A stretch of 64,000 bases of DNA, taken from the NCBI GenBank assembly GCA_964304625.1, contig OZ199838.1, positions 5,394,001 to 5,458,000 of the forward strand, read 5' to 3'. Made by a program: the position numbers and the translations under genes. Source of the stretch: Kudoa neothunni (taxonomy: Eukaryota > Cnidaria). A model generated the notes under the pieces. That model worked only from the letters and a program-made list of their open reading frames with translations. It had not been told where the DNA came from and did not search any database. This document shows, piece by piece, positions 48,101-61,123 of the stretch; the stretch's first letter is position 1; the number at the start of each line of letters is the position of its first letter.

Positions 48101-51100
48101 TCCTCATCATTCAATCCAAAACTTTTCATGATATTCCACTGATAATTTGCAGTACCTCCTTTGGCTGCAACTTTGCTCTTAACCTATCACATACAGTTAA
48201 TAATTATGGAATGTAAACTGCTATAATCTATAATCACTTTGGTACCAGATGCTGGATTGTATGTAGGATCAACCACCTGTGCTGGGAACGTAGGAGGAAA
48301 TCCAAACGTTTCCAATTCGTATTTTAATTTGTCCGCACATGCCTATTAGAAAACATAAAAGTTTATTCCCATAAACATCTGTAATATTTTAATACGTCCA
48401 AATAATAACTCTAATAAATAAAGCTTCAAATTTATTCAGTTACAATGAGATTATAAAGGTAGACACACTAATCCCCCAAGGCAGAGCTTCTTAGGCGAGG
48501 ATGTGAAAATTCGTTATGATTACTTAATACATAGGAAAGTTTCGAAATCAATCGAACCTTTCTCATTTCGCTAACTGCAATACATGCATCATTTTAAAGT
48601 TTTCTTCCTAAAGCATAGGCTAATAATTAGCATTTAATAGAATTAATCATAAATATTATTTATTCATTAATTTTTTTATTATAAATAAACGCTGGAATAA
48701 GTACAATTACATTATTTGCTAAATATTAACAGATTGTAGGTAATATTTTCCGACACAACTAGTTTCTACAATATAATCTAAAAATTAAGTAAATATACGT
48801 ATACACCGTATTTATTCTAGCGTAACGCGCATCCCAATTTTGAATTCTATTTTAGCTAGAAAACTTTGGGTGTTAGACTCAAATAAATGCGGTGATCGAT
48901 AAAAAAATAAGGACAAATATCGAACATAGAACGCCATAATTATCAATGACGAGACTTACCCAATATAAATAAATAATTTTGGATTGATTTTGAAGTTTTT
49001 CTAATTTCAATTTTTTTAAAGGCCGCCCAAATTAATCCTCTACGTACTGCGAACGAAAAAATTATCCACGTTTTAACTTCTCCAAACACCGAATAAATTA
49101 AAAAAGTTAACCATATTTATTAATATATGCTAAATTTTGAAAGATATTTCAGTTTCCTTAATGTGTAAACGGCATTACTGGCAGTGCAATGACGTAAAAC
49201 TGTGTGAATATAAAAATAATCCAATGGCCCCAATTTTATCTAAATCAACGATTTCACTGATCTTGCATTGTAAATAAGCTTTGGGGATATCATTGAAAAA
49301 GAAAATATGATTGTTTACATGCGTCCCTGGACTGTATGTACTTTTTGGATAGAAAGCGACTATTTTGAATGGTATAAAATATTCGGGTGCCGCTATTTTT
49401 GACTATACTTAATATTTTATGGCCCCTAAGAACGAAACGGTGGGTCAGAAAGAATTGAATACAGCGGAGTTTACAAAATTTAAGCTAAATACAGACTGTA
49501 AGTAAGAGTTGTTGAATTAAAAATTAACATCGCGTACGCGCGATGTCAATAGAATTAAAATTCTCGTACCAATAGCCTCTGCCGTAACATAAACACATGA
49601 GAACATATGATTCCTTGGTTAGAATAAACTATTCTCAATCATAAAATTTAATCAAAAGGAGATGACGTTATTAACATAATTAGCTAAACGCTCAACTAAT
49701 AAAAGAGTCTATTCCATATTTATCTGACCTTAACCTTAATGCGGTGTATTTACTGAAAATGAACTTTGCTTTAAATCTTAAGTATTTTTCTCTAATGAAG
49801 GGTTTTTATAGTATGGAAACAATTTGGCGATATAGAAACGCACATATTTTATAACACGAAGAAACTGGTAGACTTTAATTAAATCTTTCGTAATTATCTT
49901 GTGGTAACTTCATCAAAATGCAGCGATCAAGATCATGATGTTAAAATATCTGCAAAAAATCTTTACGGAAATGTCCCCTTTCCCCCATTACGACTAAACA
50001 ACGTTTTTAAAGCCCCTTCCTTATTTTTATGGATAGCAATTTAGAGAAGATTATTAAATTATGGTTAAATTTAACAATAATTCTTCTACGCAATTTTGCA
50101 ATAAAATTCGATAAAAAATTATAGTATTAAATATTTCGTCATGACTCTCCCTAAACAATTTCAAAATATTCACTTATTTTTTTAAACATGCATGAAAAAA
50201 GCTGTAAACTTATAGATCTCGAATTCGTCATATCTATACCGGGTTTTGCGCCCAATTTCGGATTGCGCGACGATCAAATTCGGATATTTTTGCGCCCGTT
50301 AGTAAACAGTGAAAACAAAAATGGTTTGATACGTGAAACACTCGAATGAAACAAGGAAGAGAGTGATTAAACTAGTTATAAAACAGGGAAGATCACAAAA
50401 AGAGGTTGCAGAAGATCTAGATGTTCCAAAATCAACTGTGAACGATATCGTTGAAAGATTTCTAGCGAGAGATCCTTTTGAAAATTTGCCGCGAGGTGGA
50501 GCTCAAAGAGTTATTTTTAACGAAGAAATCAAGAGAAAATTGTTGGACTTGATTAACGATGATTGCACCTTAACTCTTGCATCGATGATTGAAAAATTAT
50601 CATTAAATGTCAATCCCGCGACTGTCTCAAGATGGTTGACATCCATGAACATAACATTTAAAATGATAAGAACGATACCGCTGAGTAGAAATTCCCATGA
50701 TGTAAAGTTGGAGAGAAAAAAGTATGCTGAATGGTATACCCAACTTTCCATTACCACAAGATACGAAAATCTTATTTTTGTAGATGTAAGTCCCTTTTCC
50801 CTCTGAATGTTAAGAAACCACGGCAGGTCCTTAAGAGGCTCCACCCCTAATGCAGTAGTTCCGAGCAGCCGAAGAAATAATGCCACAATGATATTGGCCA
50901 TTAGCGGAAAAGGTCTTATCCATTGCGAGGCTATTTTTGGGTCAGTGAGCATTGAAATTTTTCAATCATTTTTAAAAAAGATAGAGGAAGCGATGGATAA
51001 TATGAGATTCTATCATTCCAATGTTGAATTTTACGACACATTTTCTGGAGAAATACAGTATCTTCCAAGATATTCACCATTTCTCAACCCTTGCGAAGAG

Positions 51101-52354
51101 GTATTCTCCTTAATTAAATCAAGAGTAAGAAGAAGTGATCCAATTAGAGGAAGAAATGATTTAATTGATAGAATGGACAGTTCTGCTTCCTCGGTCACTG
51201 GATGTGAAATTATAAAATTTTTTGAACATTCGGAAACCTTTTTAGGTAAATGCCACTTAATGGAAGATGTGGCGCGAGATTGAAATATGCAACTAGTTAT
51301 CTACGTGGCAGTAATCATAAAATTTTACATTTTAAACATTTGTTTTTATGCAGCGCTAAAATATCCGAATTTGATTGTCACCAATCCGAAATTGGGCGCA
51401 AAACCCGGTAGTAAACTCATAGAAAGATTTGGATTATATAAGCATCAAATAATTTCGTACTTATTTAACAAAATGACAACATTTATGTCCATATAATTAT
51501 TTGAAGATTCAAACTGACAATCTTTTAATAATTAGATAATGGATGATATTTGTCATAAAGTCACTCATTATTCTTAATTTCTAGTGATTATTATGAGTCG
51601 TCTTATTCTTATCATAGAAGGATGGCATCCAATTAAAAAAAGAATAAAACGGAATTGAATATTAGAGTTTGATATGTAATAAGGATGAACTGCGTCGGAG
51701 TGAAAACCTACCTGAAATATTTTTCGGATAGTATTTAATTTTAATATTTCCCATTTACTTTTACAACTCCAAAAATTTATTAATCATACTTATCATAGAT
51801 TTACAACAATAACTAAAACTCCAGCTGTTTAAAACAATGTAAAATCATAAAGCAGAGTTAACATTTTAAGGTAAAAAACACTAAAAACTTTAGAGGGTTA
51901 AAATTAAATTTTATTTATTTTTATAACTATTAAAAAACTCTCAGTAAATTATTTCAATACCTTGATCGGCATGCCTGTGGCATGAAATCCAAATGGAAAC
52001 AAACAATTTTTACCCCGAAGACGTTCAAATCCAACCGCAAATTCACACTATGATCGCGATATTAAAAACAAACTTCGAACTACATTACCTTAGTCAGTGA
52101 AAAACTGTGCCCTATGTGTAAACGCCCATTCATATATGGATATGGGAATGTTGCCATAAATTTATTCCTGCCGTAAAAAAATAAAACCATAAATGAATCA
52201 CGCAGTTTGAATAATTTAAATACTTTTTTTCGCAAGCTTCGGTGGGAGCATCCACCTCAAATATTTTCTCTTCAGCCCATTTGCTCTGCATTCGGTCCTC
52301 AATGTTACGTAATATGTCAAGTTTGACATACGATTTTTTATCCAAATCTTCCAT
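45183..52354 (-). CDS. LARS1: cytosolic leucyl-tRNA synthetase
   Basis: Class Ia synthetase that charges tRNA-Leu and edits misacylated tRNA. Eight exons: 52224-52354, 52089-52167, 51961-52047, 48238-48342, 48016-48183, 45479-47968, 45325-45429 and 45183-45278; all phases agree, 1086 aa (human about 1176). HIGH motif: [16 protein letters not shown] in exon 2. Exon 3 gives [15 protein letters not shown]. The CP1 editing domain shows [11 protein letters not shown] and [20 protein letters not shown] is in [17 protein letters not shown]. The C-terminal exons ([25 protein letters not shown]) match the eukaryotic C-domain, but the last 90 or so residues of the human protein are missing. Introns are 56, 41, 3618, 54, 47, 49 and 46 bp; the long one holds a Tc1/mariner copy. 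The start ATG aligns with the usual N-terminal helix. No frameshift seen. Confidence 0.96.
50239..51408 (+). mobile_element. Tc1/mariner (IS630-type) element in LARS intron 3
   Basis: TA flanks both ends (50237-50238 and 51409-51410). Inverted repeats of about 57 bp, starting CCGGGTTTTGCGCCCAATTT, differ at about five positions. The 1170-bp body has a single transposase frame split by a stop. It lies antisense to LARS in the 3618-bp intron. The well-kept ends and nearly open frame make it one of the youngest-looking elements in the window. Confidence 0.93.
50333..51283 (+). pseudogene. Tc1/mariner transposase, inactive
   Basis: Residues 1-50 form a helix-turn-helix ([30 protein letters not shown]), then a second DNA-binding region ([15 protein letters not shown]). 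The DDE_3 domain follows: [11 protein letters not shown], where the family has (I/V)DES.F; an in-frame TGA at 50804-50806; [27 protein letters not shown]; then [12 protein letters not shown], where the family's second catalytic Asp (MDN) is Ser. [20 protein letters not shown] keeps the third acidic residue. A stop and a lost catalytic Asp mean it cannot move itself. Both halves are in the same frame. Confidence 0.9.
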
Positions 52355-52498
52355 CTGTTAACAAAAATAATATAAAATGTCATATATTCACTATGCTGCT
52401 TACTCTATTTTTGTAGCACAATTGACGAAATGATCCACGAGCAAATAAACTTTTGAGCAGACTTGTGCGCATGCGAACAAATAAACACGTTTTAATAT

Positions 52499-54448
52499 GG
52501 CAGTGGCTATTGCAACGGATCCGTTTAATCCGCATGCTCGGACTGTCTATTGCAACGGGAGGAAATAAATCGAAAACTAACATGTCTATAAAAATTTCAA
52601 TTTCGTTTTTATAATAAATGATTTTTTCGCCAAATAATTTCAAATTTTGGGGGAAATATAATATGGTGGAATTTTCAAAGTTGTTATTTAAAATTAAGTA
52701 ACTTAATAATGTCATTTTGATTTGATAGATCGTAAGAATATTAAAAAAAACTTTCTAAGACAATAAACTTTCATAATTGCAAAAATTTTATGTAAATCGT
52801 ATGCTTTCTATAGTATGAATTACCACGCTCAGGAGTCCGCGCTATTACGTAAGACTTAGTTAACTAGTAGTACTGGTTCTTTCGTTGGTTAACATCCCTC
52901 TGATTCGATACATGCAATTATAGAGAATTATTAACACATTAATTAAAGTTTTTTTTTTCTCAAAATTTATAATATGAATAATGTGTATTAATGTACAACG
53001 CATTGTATTTAAAGCTGTCTCAATCTATGAAATAAACACAAATCTATGATTTCGAGTTAGATTTATTTATACTATATATAGGACTTTAAAAATAGATTAT
53101 TTGTTAAAGATATGGTAGTTTTTAAGGAATAATGTGTCATTTCCTTGATTCGATGTTACGTCGCAATAATTTGAGGGTAATGGGTAATAATTCTCTACAT
53201 AAAAACAAAAATATGATTATCATAATAAAATCAAGATCCTTTTAAAACAGAGGTCGGCAACGACCGGCCCGCGGACCAAATTTGGCCCGGAGCTTTCCTC
53301 ATCCGGCCCACAAGAGATGTCATTGATAAAGTTAATTTTTTTTGACGATGCTTATATAATTTCCCCAACTTTTAAATTCGATCTCTTCAGCATATAAATA
53401 AGCTTAATAGCAATGTGAACTATGTTACTTAAGTATTATTCCCTCTTTTTAAACATAAGAGTGCTTAAAAAAATAAAGATTAAAATTTTTCCCCAAGCAA
53501 ATTCCCTACTTATTTTTACTGATTGTACGATATTAGTTTTATTGTAGCTAATGGAAACATTTAATTATTTCTTTTTACGATTTAGAACCATAATTTGACT
53601 ATATAAAAGTTTAAATTTAGCACCAAAAATTTCAGGTAAATTATGAAATAAAAAATTGTATAAAACCAGTAATTCCCTCATAAAAATATATTCCTTTAAA
53701 TTTCACAATATAAATTTACTAATCCAATTTTCAATTGTATTGTGAAAAATTTATTACATCTACTGGATTTAAATATATTCTGGCCTGCCTCCTAGTTTGA
53801 CATGATTATCCGGCCCGGCAACCTAATAGGGTTGCCGACCCCTGATCTAAAGTAAAGAGTGTTGAGCGTCCTAGAGGTGCTGCGCTTACGGTTGTTGACC
53901 TTCCTAGAAAAAGAAAGCAGGATGAATAATAAAACAATTAATAGATGGAAATCAAAAATTTTCTTCATGTTATTAATGACTAAATAAATTGCGGTATAAT
54001 AAAGCTAATTTGTATCTTTATATAGCGAAAAGATAGATCATTCAATATGTAGAAAATTAAGATCATGAAATAAAAAGATCTAACATTTTGCGCGATATGT
54101 TAACAGTGCATTATTATTGTCTTTAGCATTATAGCGGTGCTTCATTCATGCGCAAGTCTGATGAATTTGCATTAGTAGATTTGGGTCTTTAATTGAAACA
54201 ATTTATATTACTCTGAATTATGGAAAAGATAATCACGTTTGTAAATGATAAATCGCTAATTAAGGACTTAAAAATAATTTTTAACCTCTGAATTCATTGC
54301 CATAAAATGTGAAAATTTGTTATCTTGGATTTCTTTTATAATAGTTTAACTTTTTGGCGAAAAAATCATTTATTATGAAAACGAAATTGAAATTTTGATA
54401 GACATGCTAGTTTTCGAGTTATATCCTCCCGTTGCAATAGCCACTGCC
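52499..54448. mobile_element. long-TIR element with 9-bp target duplication (Mutator- or Merlin-like)
   Basis: Inverted arms at 52499-52634 and 54353-54448 start GGCAGTGGCTATTGCAACGG and end near GATTTTTTCGCCAAA. The left arm carries an extra stretch of about 40 bp that repeats TCTATTGCAACGGGAGG. Direct repeats TTTTAATAT (52490-52498) and TTTTGTTAT (54449-54457) match at 7 of 9. The ends match the small MITE at 18303-18463. The interior is non-coding and holds a hAT MITE at 53248-53844. It begins 145 bp upstream of the LARS start codon, so the LARS promoter lies against or inside it. Confidence 0.78.
53248..53844. mobile_element. hAT MITE nested in the long-TIR element
   Basis: Ends CAGAGGTCGGCAACG and, reversed, CAGGGGTCGGCAACCC are the standard hAT terminus. 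A GC-rich subterminal zone (CCGGCCCGCGGACC, TTTGGCCCGGAG) stands out from the AT-rich surroundings. Flanking 8-mers TTTTAAAA and ATCTAAAG are only partly alike, so the copy is old. No open frame. Confidence 0.78.
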
Positions 54449-54903
54449 TTTTGTTATTAACTTTTGGGATGGATTGAAAAAGTTGTTATATATTTCCATC
54501 ATAATTGGAGTTATGTCAATTTCATACTTAATTGAAACAATTCGATATCATATGTGGATTATTTAACACATCCAGATTGATTATGGAATGCTGCGTGCAA
54601 TCCAAAATCATTATTCTTCGCGGGTCTTTAACAATAAATTTTTATTAAAAAATATCAAATTTATTAAATTAACCTATACATGAAAGATAATATGCACGAT
54701 AAAAATACCTTTATTGTGGGCCAAAAAAATAAATGGAGAATTTTTCGACCCCTATTGGTGTACTTATAGTTTTAATAACAAGTATTACATTTATTTAAAC
54801 AATATTAGTTAAAATAAAGAAATAAGGATTAATATATAAACGATATAACAAAAATGAGATCAACATTTTTGTTGATATATAAAATTTTAAAGTTCATCTA
54901 AAT

Positions 54904-57144
54904 CAATTTTTCCTAACCTTTTTTAGCCGTGACCCATATTTTTTTCAAACAAATATCCTGTGACCCACGTTAATAGCGTAAATGTCTAATCGAATTTAAC
55001 GTTAACAATTTAAAGGTTTTAATAATATTTATATCCGGTATTATAAATAATGAAAATATTTTCATGATTGAAACCATTTACGCTTATAATAATTATTATT
55101 AATTAAAAATTTTATTTAGCATTAATTTTACTTGGTCATTTCAAGCTTGAATATTGTTTTCTAAACTAATATTATTAAACCGTCATGCTTATCATATGTC
55201 GACTTATCACTCTTACTTTTTAATTATCTCCGCCAATTCATTATATTCAAATTAATGTTTTAAATAAAATATTTCGTTTTGAATGATTATTTTTGGTTTT
55301 TTGTCCAATGGTATCATCTATAAAGTTAAAACTACTAGTATTTAATGATTTTTCGCTTCAATATTCAATACAAAGAACACAATTATTTTATATATAATTT
55401 CTTTCTATTCACAAAAATATGAAGCCAACCGTAGCGTGTCATCTTGTGAATTCAATAAATTTAAAGGTATACAAATTTATTCGAATATAACTCGCTATTA
55501 CGGAAATATATCAATACTTTTTAATACTTCTGGCATTTAAAACAAAATTTATTCAGTTAAAGAATTTTTTTGCTTTTAATTTAAAAAAATTAATAATAAA
55601 AGATTGAATATATTATTGTACGTGGATTAAATAGAAAATTTGATGTATTCCAAAATTTTTTGTGATGTTCAACGTAATACTTAAGAAATCAATATAAACA
55701 AGTATAAATTATTAATGTAATACTTGTACCTATTTGATGAAGGTATGAGTAATCACATTGATAAATAACGCACCTGTTTGCTGTAGCATTGTTTGACCGA
55801 TATCTATTTTAATATAACATTAATTATATTGTTTATTAATGTTTGCCTTAATATAAAAACAAATATTCAAACACGAAATATTGACATTTATTTTTAACAA
55901 CTTTAATAAAAAATATTAATCATTTAATTCAGGAATAAAATCAAATATAATATCCATACCAGGGATATATAGAGCAGCAGTTAGGAAATTTACGTTTTTT
56001 ATTTAAATTTGTTAATTAGGTAAACATTATTATTACTTTAAATTATTTTCCATCATCTGTCATGATGGTTTAATTCCCTTAATTAAATAAGTTATGCAAA
56101 GTTAAAAATATGTTTAAACAGCGGATAAAAATTTATGCGCAATTCTAAGTTATTTAAAATCATTCATTGACAACTTTCTTTTAATTAAAAATATATATGT
56201 TATTACTTTATTAGATTTTGATGCCATAATAAAATGTGTTTTTAATTGAATGTTTTATGAATTCAACTTATTTCTATATTAATTTTCTGTTTTTGTTAAA
56301 TAAACTATTTAAATGATTCATTTCGTCGATTATAAATAATATGACTGGCATATAAGGATAGTAAAAAAATATAGTTAGGATGTGTAGACTATATTTTTAT
56401 GAAATGTCTACAGACACATTATTTTGTATAATAAAAATATTTGGTTTGATATGAATTAACAATATTATTAAATAAAATTAGTTCTGTACAAGAATTCCGG
56501 ACGAATAATGCTTTCATTGTCTAGATTTGGGTTGTTAAATCGGCGAGTGAATTGAAGTATTAGAAAATAACTTCAAGTTTTAATAGCTAATTTAAATATA
56601 AAGTGTACTTTTGAAATATATTCGTTTCACTTAAATATTTTGTGAATAATCTTAAAACGTATTAAATAATTAAAAATAGAAAAAAATAAGAAATCAAACC
56701 GCTGTGTCATGAAATTAAACAAGTTAAAGAAATACATGAATAGTTACGTGTCTAAAATTTAATGGATAACAAAATTAAATCTCATCTGTATCAGATTTTC
56801 AAGTTAAAGAACTTTTTGCAAGTATCAAAAACAAACGAACGAAGGGGTGAGGATCGCCTGGTCAGAACACGTGTTGATTATTTCAGGTCGCATGATGAGT
56901 TAAGTGTTTACTGTTTTCCATATTGAGATGTGCTGTGCCACTCATAAAACAAAAATATGTAGCTTAATTCAATATAATATTTTTATTAAAACAATATAAA
57001 TCGAGCCAAAAAGTTAAAATAACATTTTCTATCTTGAGGGTATCCTACACGGCATGGTTCCGCGTTTTCCTGCGCCGTCCAAATTAGTCAAAAATTTTTC
57101 ATGACTCGTATGTGGGTCATATGAACCCAGGTCGGGAAACACTG
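54904..57144. mobile_element. 2.2-kb non-autonomous hAT element
   Basis: Ends CAATTTTTCCTAACC and, reversed, CAGTGTTTCCCGACC, with subterminal GTGACCCA repeats on both sides. Target duplications ATCTAAAT (54896-54903) and ATCCAAAT (57145-57152) match at 7 of 8. The interior is extremely AT-rich with no protein-like frame, so it is either a large non-autonomous element or a fully eroded copy. Confidence 0.75.
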
Positions 57145-57300
57145 ATCCAAATATTAATGGCTATGATAATTTATTTTTATTTTATAATATGCGAATTTAT
57201 AAAGTTCGATTTGTGATACTCTTATTTTGTAATCGTCTATTATCAATTCAAATAAAAAACTTTGATATTATATAAATTATCCTGTATCCACTATATATAT

Positions 57301-58349
57301 CAAGGGTGGCCAGACTTTCCAAGATCGGGAGTCAACATTAAGGTTTCCTAAGTTTTCATGAACCACAATGCATTAAAATCATTTATGTATCTTTTCCTTA
57401 TTTTAATCTTATAGTTATGGGGAATTTTTGTTAAATATTAAAATAAGATGTAATAGAATTATAAATAATGAATTTTTCTTTCTTATTCAGTTAATTGCTA
57501 AAAAACATACATATAATTTTTATAGGTATAATTTAGGATGGTATTCCAACAAAGTAAATCAGTAGTTGATGATCCATGGAACTTTTTCTCTATGAAAAAG
57601 GTCAAAAAAATTTAAAATATTTTCCATATTTAATCTTGTATGATAGTCTGACAAAAAATAAAATTAAATCATTACGAATAAAGTAATAACACAAGATTTT
57701 AATGCTTTCGAAAAAAATTTTTAGAAATTGGTTCTAATGTTGCAAGTTTTTTATCGTTCCGCATTATCAATGAGCTGACGGTAATCAGGTTAGTATGCTG
57801 TTAACTCTGTACGAATTAGTTCCGTCAGGTGTTTGTTTGTGAGGAATAGATCCGCGATACTTCGATTTTACAAATTTCATGATTGAATAAATAAACTCAC
57901 AACAAAAAGTTGTTCAAAAGATAAAAACATGTTTGAGGCAGATTTCTTTTAATTTTGAATAATTAGTTTCTAGAACGTATTTCCAAAATTCGCTTGATGA
58001 GTTGGAATTACGAATCATGTTTAAAGTTTCAATGAATGTTTTATTCTTTCGATATCTATCACTTTGGTAATAGATAAACACTAATTCTAATAGTATTTCC
58101 TAATGAAACTAGTAATAATTCTATCTTGCATAAAATATTAAAATTATATGGTAGTTTGTAACTAGGTTTTCTAAACGAAAATATTATCTGTTTACGATTA
58201 AAAAATTCATTTCTTCACTTGATTAAATAGTTTAAACTTTGGGGGTTTTCAGAATTAACGTGCTGGTTGAATTCAAAAAAATTTTAGAGTCACACCACAA
58301 CGTTCAAAGAGTCGCATGTGGCTCGCGAGCTATGGTTTTACCACCCCTG
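57301..58349. mobile_element. 1.05-kb hAT element, non-coding
   Basis: Ends CAAGGGTGGCCAGACTTT and, reversed, CAGGGGTGGTAAAACCAT, with a subterminal zone GTCGCATGTGGCTCGCGAGC typical of hAT relics. Flanks are A/T rich (ATATATAT and GTATATGC), so the duplication is unclear. No transposase block recognised inside. Confidence 0.65.
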
Positions 58350-59183
58350 GTATATGCAAATAAATACAGTTCATTCAAGTCTTTATTAAAAAAAGGCACC
58401 AGTTATTAAATTTTCGCTTTCCAACACCCGCTGTGGTTAAAGTTAAACGTCGTGTGAATGAATTACATGTTTAATCGGTTTACCAATTCTTTATAAATAT
58501 AATTGAACGCGACAAAAAATATTTCGAAAATGTTTTTTTTGCAAAAAAGATTAAAAAATTGGATGAATTATTTTTAAGGGTTTGTTGTATAAATTATTTA
58601 ATTAGGTAGTTCGTGGTGACATAATTTCCTTGTTTCAATGAGGATTAATCTGGTTATTATAAGATCCATTCCAAAAAGTTTAAATAGCGAAATTTCTTTT
58701 TACGAATTTTGTGGTAATTATCTTACATATCTTACTTGGCGCCGCATATTTCTGTTAATTCGTATGCTTCATTCTTTCAAATAGTCTAAATAATGTTGGC
58801 TAAATTTGATAATTATTCGCGTTTCTAATTGTAAATTTAATGCAATCATATATTAAACTTGGTTGTAAAAACATACGGCAGCTTTATGTTAACGGATGAA
58901 TTAATATTAGTCAGACTTTTAAACTATTTGGGGGAGGAACCAGAACCCTAATCTATCAAAAATAGATAACATATAATTAACTTATTATTGTCCTATTATT
59001 ATTGAGTGAAACATCTGGGCAAGATCATACCCGCGGACCATATTTTGCTCATCCACGTCCTCTATTCTTCTAGAAAACCTTCGAGGGGTCTGAAACGTTA
59101 GAAAGTTTTTTATATAAAAGATGATATTTAAATTTATTTATTATGTCGAATCGTTAATGCATTAAAATAATTATTTATTTTAA
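58350..59183. other. gene-free stretch
   Basis: AT-rich, with no recognisable gene, RNA or element end. Confidence 0.45.
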
Positions 59184-60544
59184 GGTCGAATCGACCCCAC
59201 ATCCTTATTTTATTTTTCTATATTAAAAAATATGTAAGTAATCTATCGAGAATGTTTGGAGTAAATTAAAATTTACCAACCCAATAATCTTCGATAATCC
59301 GTTAATGTACGGATTCAGACAACTTCGCTACATATCGTTAATATTAAATACCGAGGAAATGGCGGCTACATCGTGAAATGAGATTCAGCCACAAAAACTA
59401 ATTTAATGATGCTAGTTTTTACAATTTTAGAGAAATCTTACTGAAATTAAACAAACATAAAAGGTAGCTTTATGACCGTGCACTTAAAAAAATAACGCAT
59501 ACGTACGTTCAACCATAACATAACACTATCTACGTAATATATTATTTCCCGTGGTTTATTTTTTTTCAATTTTGAAAAACTTAATGATGCGTCCAATTGG
59601 TCAATGCAAAAATGGATATTGCACAATCCGCAGATAACAACAATCAAGCATGGATTTTACTCTCAACGTCGTATAGATTGTTGAGCGCGGCGGGGAGTTC
59701 AAAAAAATATTTTCTACGCTTGTTCTTGATGTAGATATTTTTGTAAAATTCTAAACTAACCCATATTTGTTAGTAAATAAATATCGTATATGCCCAAATT
59801 ATCGTCATCAGTTTCTTGAGAGATCCTCAATTATAACATCCTCATACTCATTATCAGAAGATTAAACGTTATGGAATAAAAAATTAAATTTAGAATCCAT
59901 AGATATTATCCTGATATTAAATTATTACTGACGGAAAAAAATATTTTATATTACCTAGTGCAATCGATCGCCGAAATTGTGCACGGCTAATATTCGATTA
60001 GATTTCGTAAGATTAGTTAAAGGGTTAATTTGGATTTTCCTCAAAACTCTGTATGTAAATTTTTTTAATATCTCACACAACAAATTTTATGAAATTTATG
60101 TACAAAATGATGAAATAAAATGATAGGGTCGAATCGACCCCAAATGATCGTTGGAGGGTATTCTTCAAATTTTGGCTACATAAAAAAACCTAAATTAGCC
60201 AAATTTCCTCATTTACATAGAATTATATATTTATAAAGAATAGATTGAATTTAAGGACATTGATATTAAGGGAGAAAAAGTTATACATTATTCAATTCCA
60301 CTTTGGGGTCGATTCGACCTCAGTATCCAGTATCTTTAGTGGGTTAAAAGTGAAGTTAAGTCAAAACGTGAATAAAAATACAATGAATTCAAATATAATA
60401 ACAATATCTTTTCATCAAAAATGGCACATATAGGAGTGAATATACAACAATAAATTAGATGTATTCATACTGAGCAATATAGCTTTTAAGACCTGAACTT
60501 TTCTATGAGGTCACTTTTGACCCCAAACTCAGTATGAGTGTTAA
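59184..60544. repeat. cluster of piggyBac-like right termini
   Basis: Four palindromes of one design occur here: GGTCGAATCGACC at 59184-59196 and 60127-60139, GGTCGATTCGACC at 60307-60319, and GGTCACTTTTGACC at 60509-60522. The third is followed after 20-odd bases by GGG and TTAA (60344-60347), the fourth by GTG and TTAA (60541-60544), and the second by GGAGGG and a worn TATT (60159). These look like right ends of several related MITEs. Matching left ends were not found, so boundaries are open. Confidence 0.5.
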
Positions 60545-61123
60545 GGAAAAACTAAAATGGAAAATAAATAACTACCAAATTCGATATTATAATGCCATAA
60601 ATGTTCTCTACTCAAAGATTAAATGTCAGATGGGATTTAAGCTAATATTTTTTATTCAACTTCTTCCAAAACGGATCGAAGGCACTACAATTTTTTTGTT
60701 TACAAGAAAAAACCACTTGTGAAACTTTTTAGATCGTGGAGTTAAGGCTGTTTAGACCGTTCCATTAATGCTGTAGGCACTGCAAGACGAGTAACAACTA
60801 CTCCTTATATTTCTGCGACAATGCGAGACTTTAACACATTTAAAAACACCGTTTCTGGGAAACCGCCAACCCAAACCCTATTCATAAGGACTATGACTCC
60901 ACAGAGATTTAAAGTCGCTTAGTGCATCCCCGACGATTTAAACATCGAATTCAATCTTCTCTGTTAGATCAAACAACAACTGAAAGCGAAATTAAATTGA
61001 TACTGCAATCGCACTCTAACAACAATTCTCATTATGGGATAGAGAGACGATCGAACGGCAACAATCAAATGTTTAGCAGCGGGGATCGAGCTCTGTGCCT
61101 CCTGGTACTAAGTTTAGTCACCG

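Noticed and set aside
49527-49548. GC-rich palindrome ACATCGCG...CGCGATGT as a regulatory site
   Set aside because: It is isolated, lies in a long LARS intron near a dispersed repeat fragment, and has no context for function.
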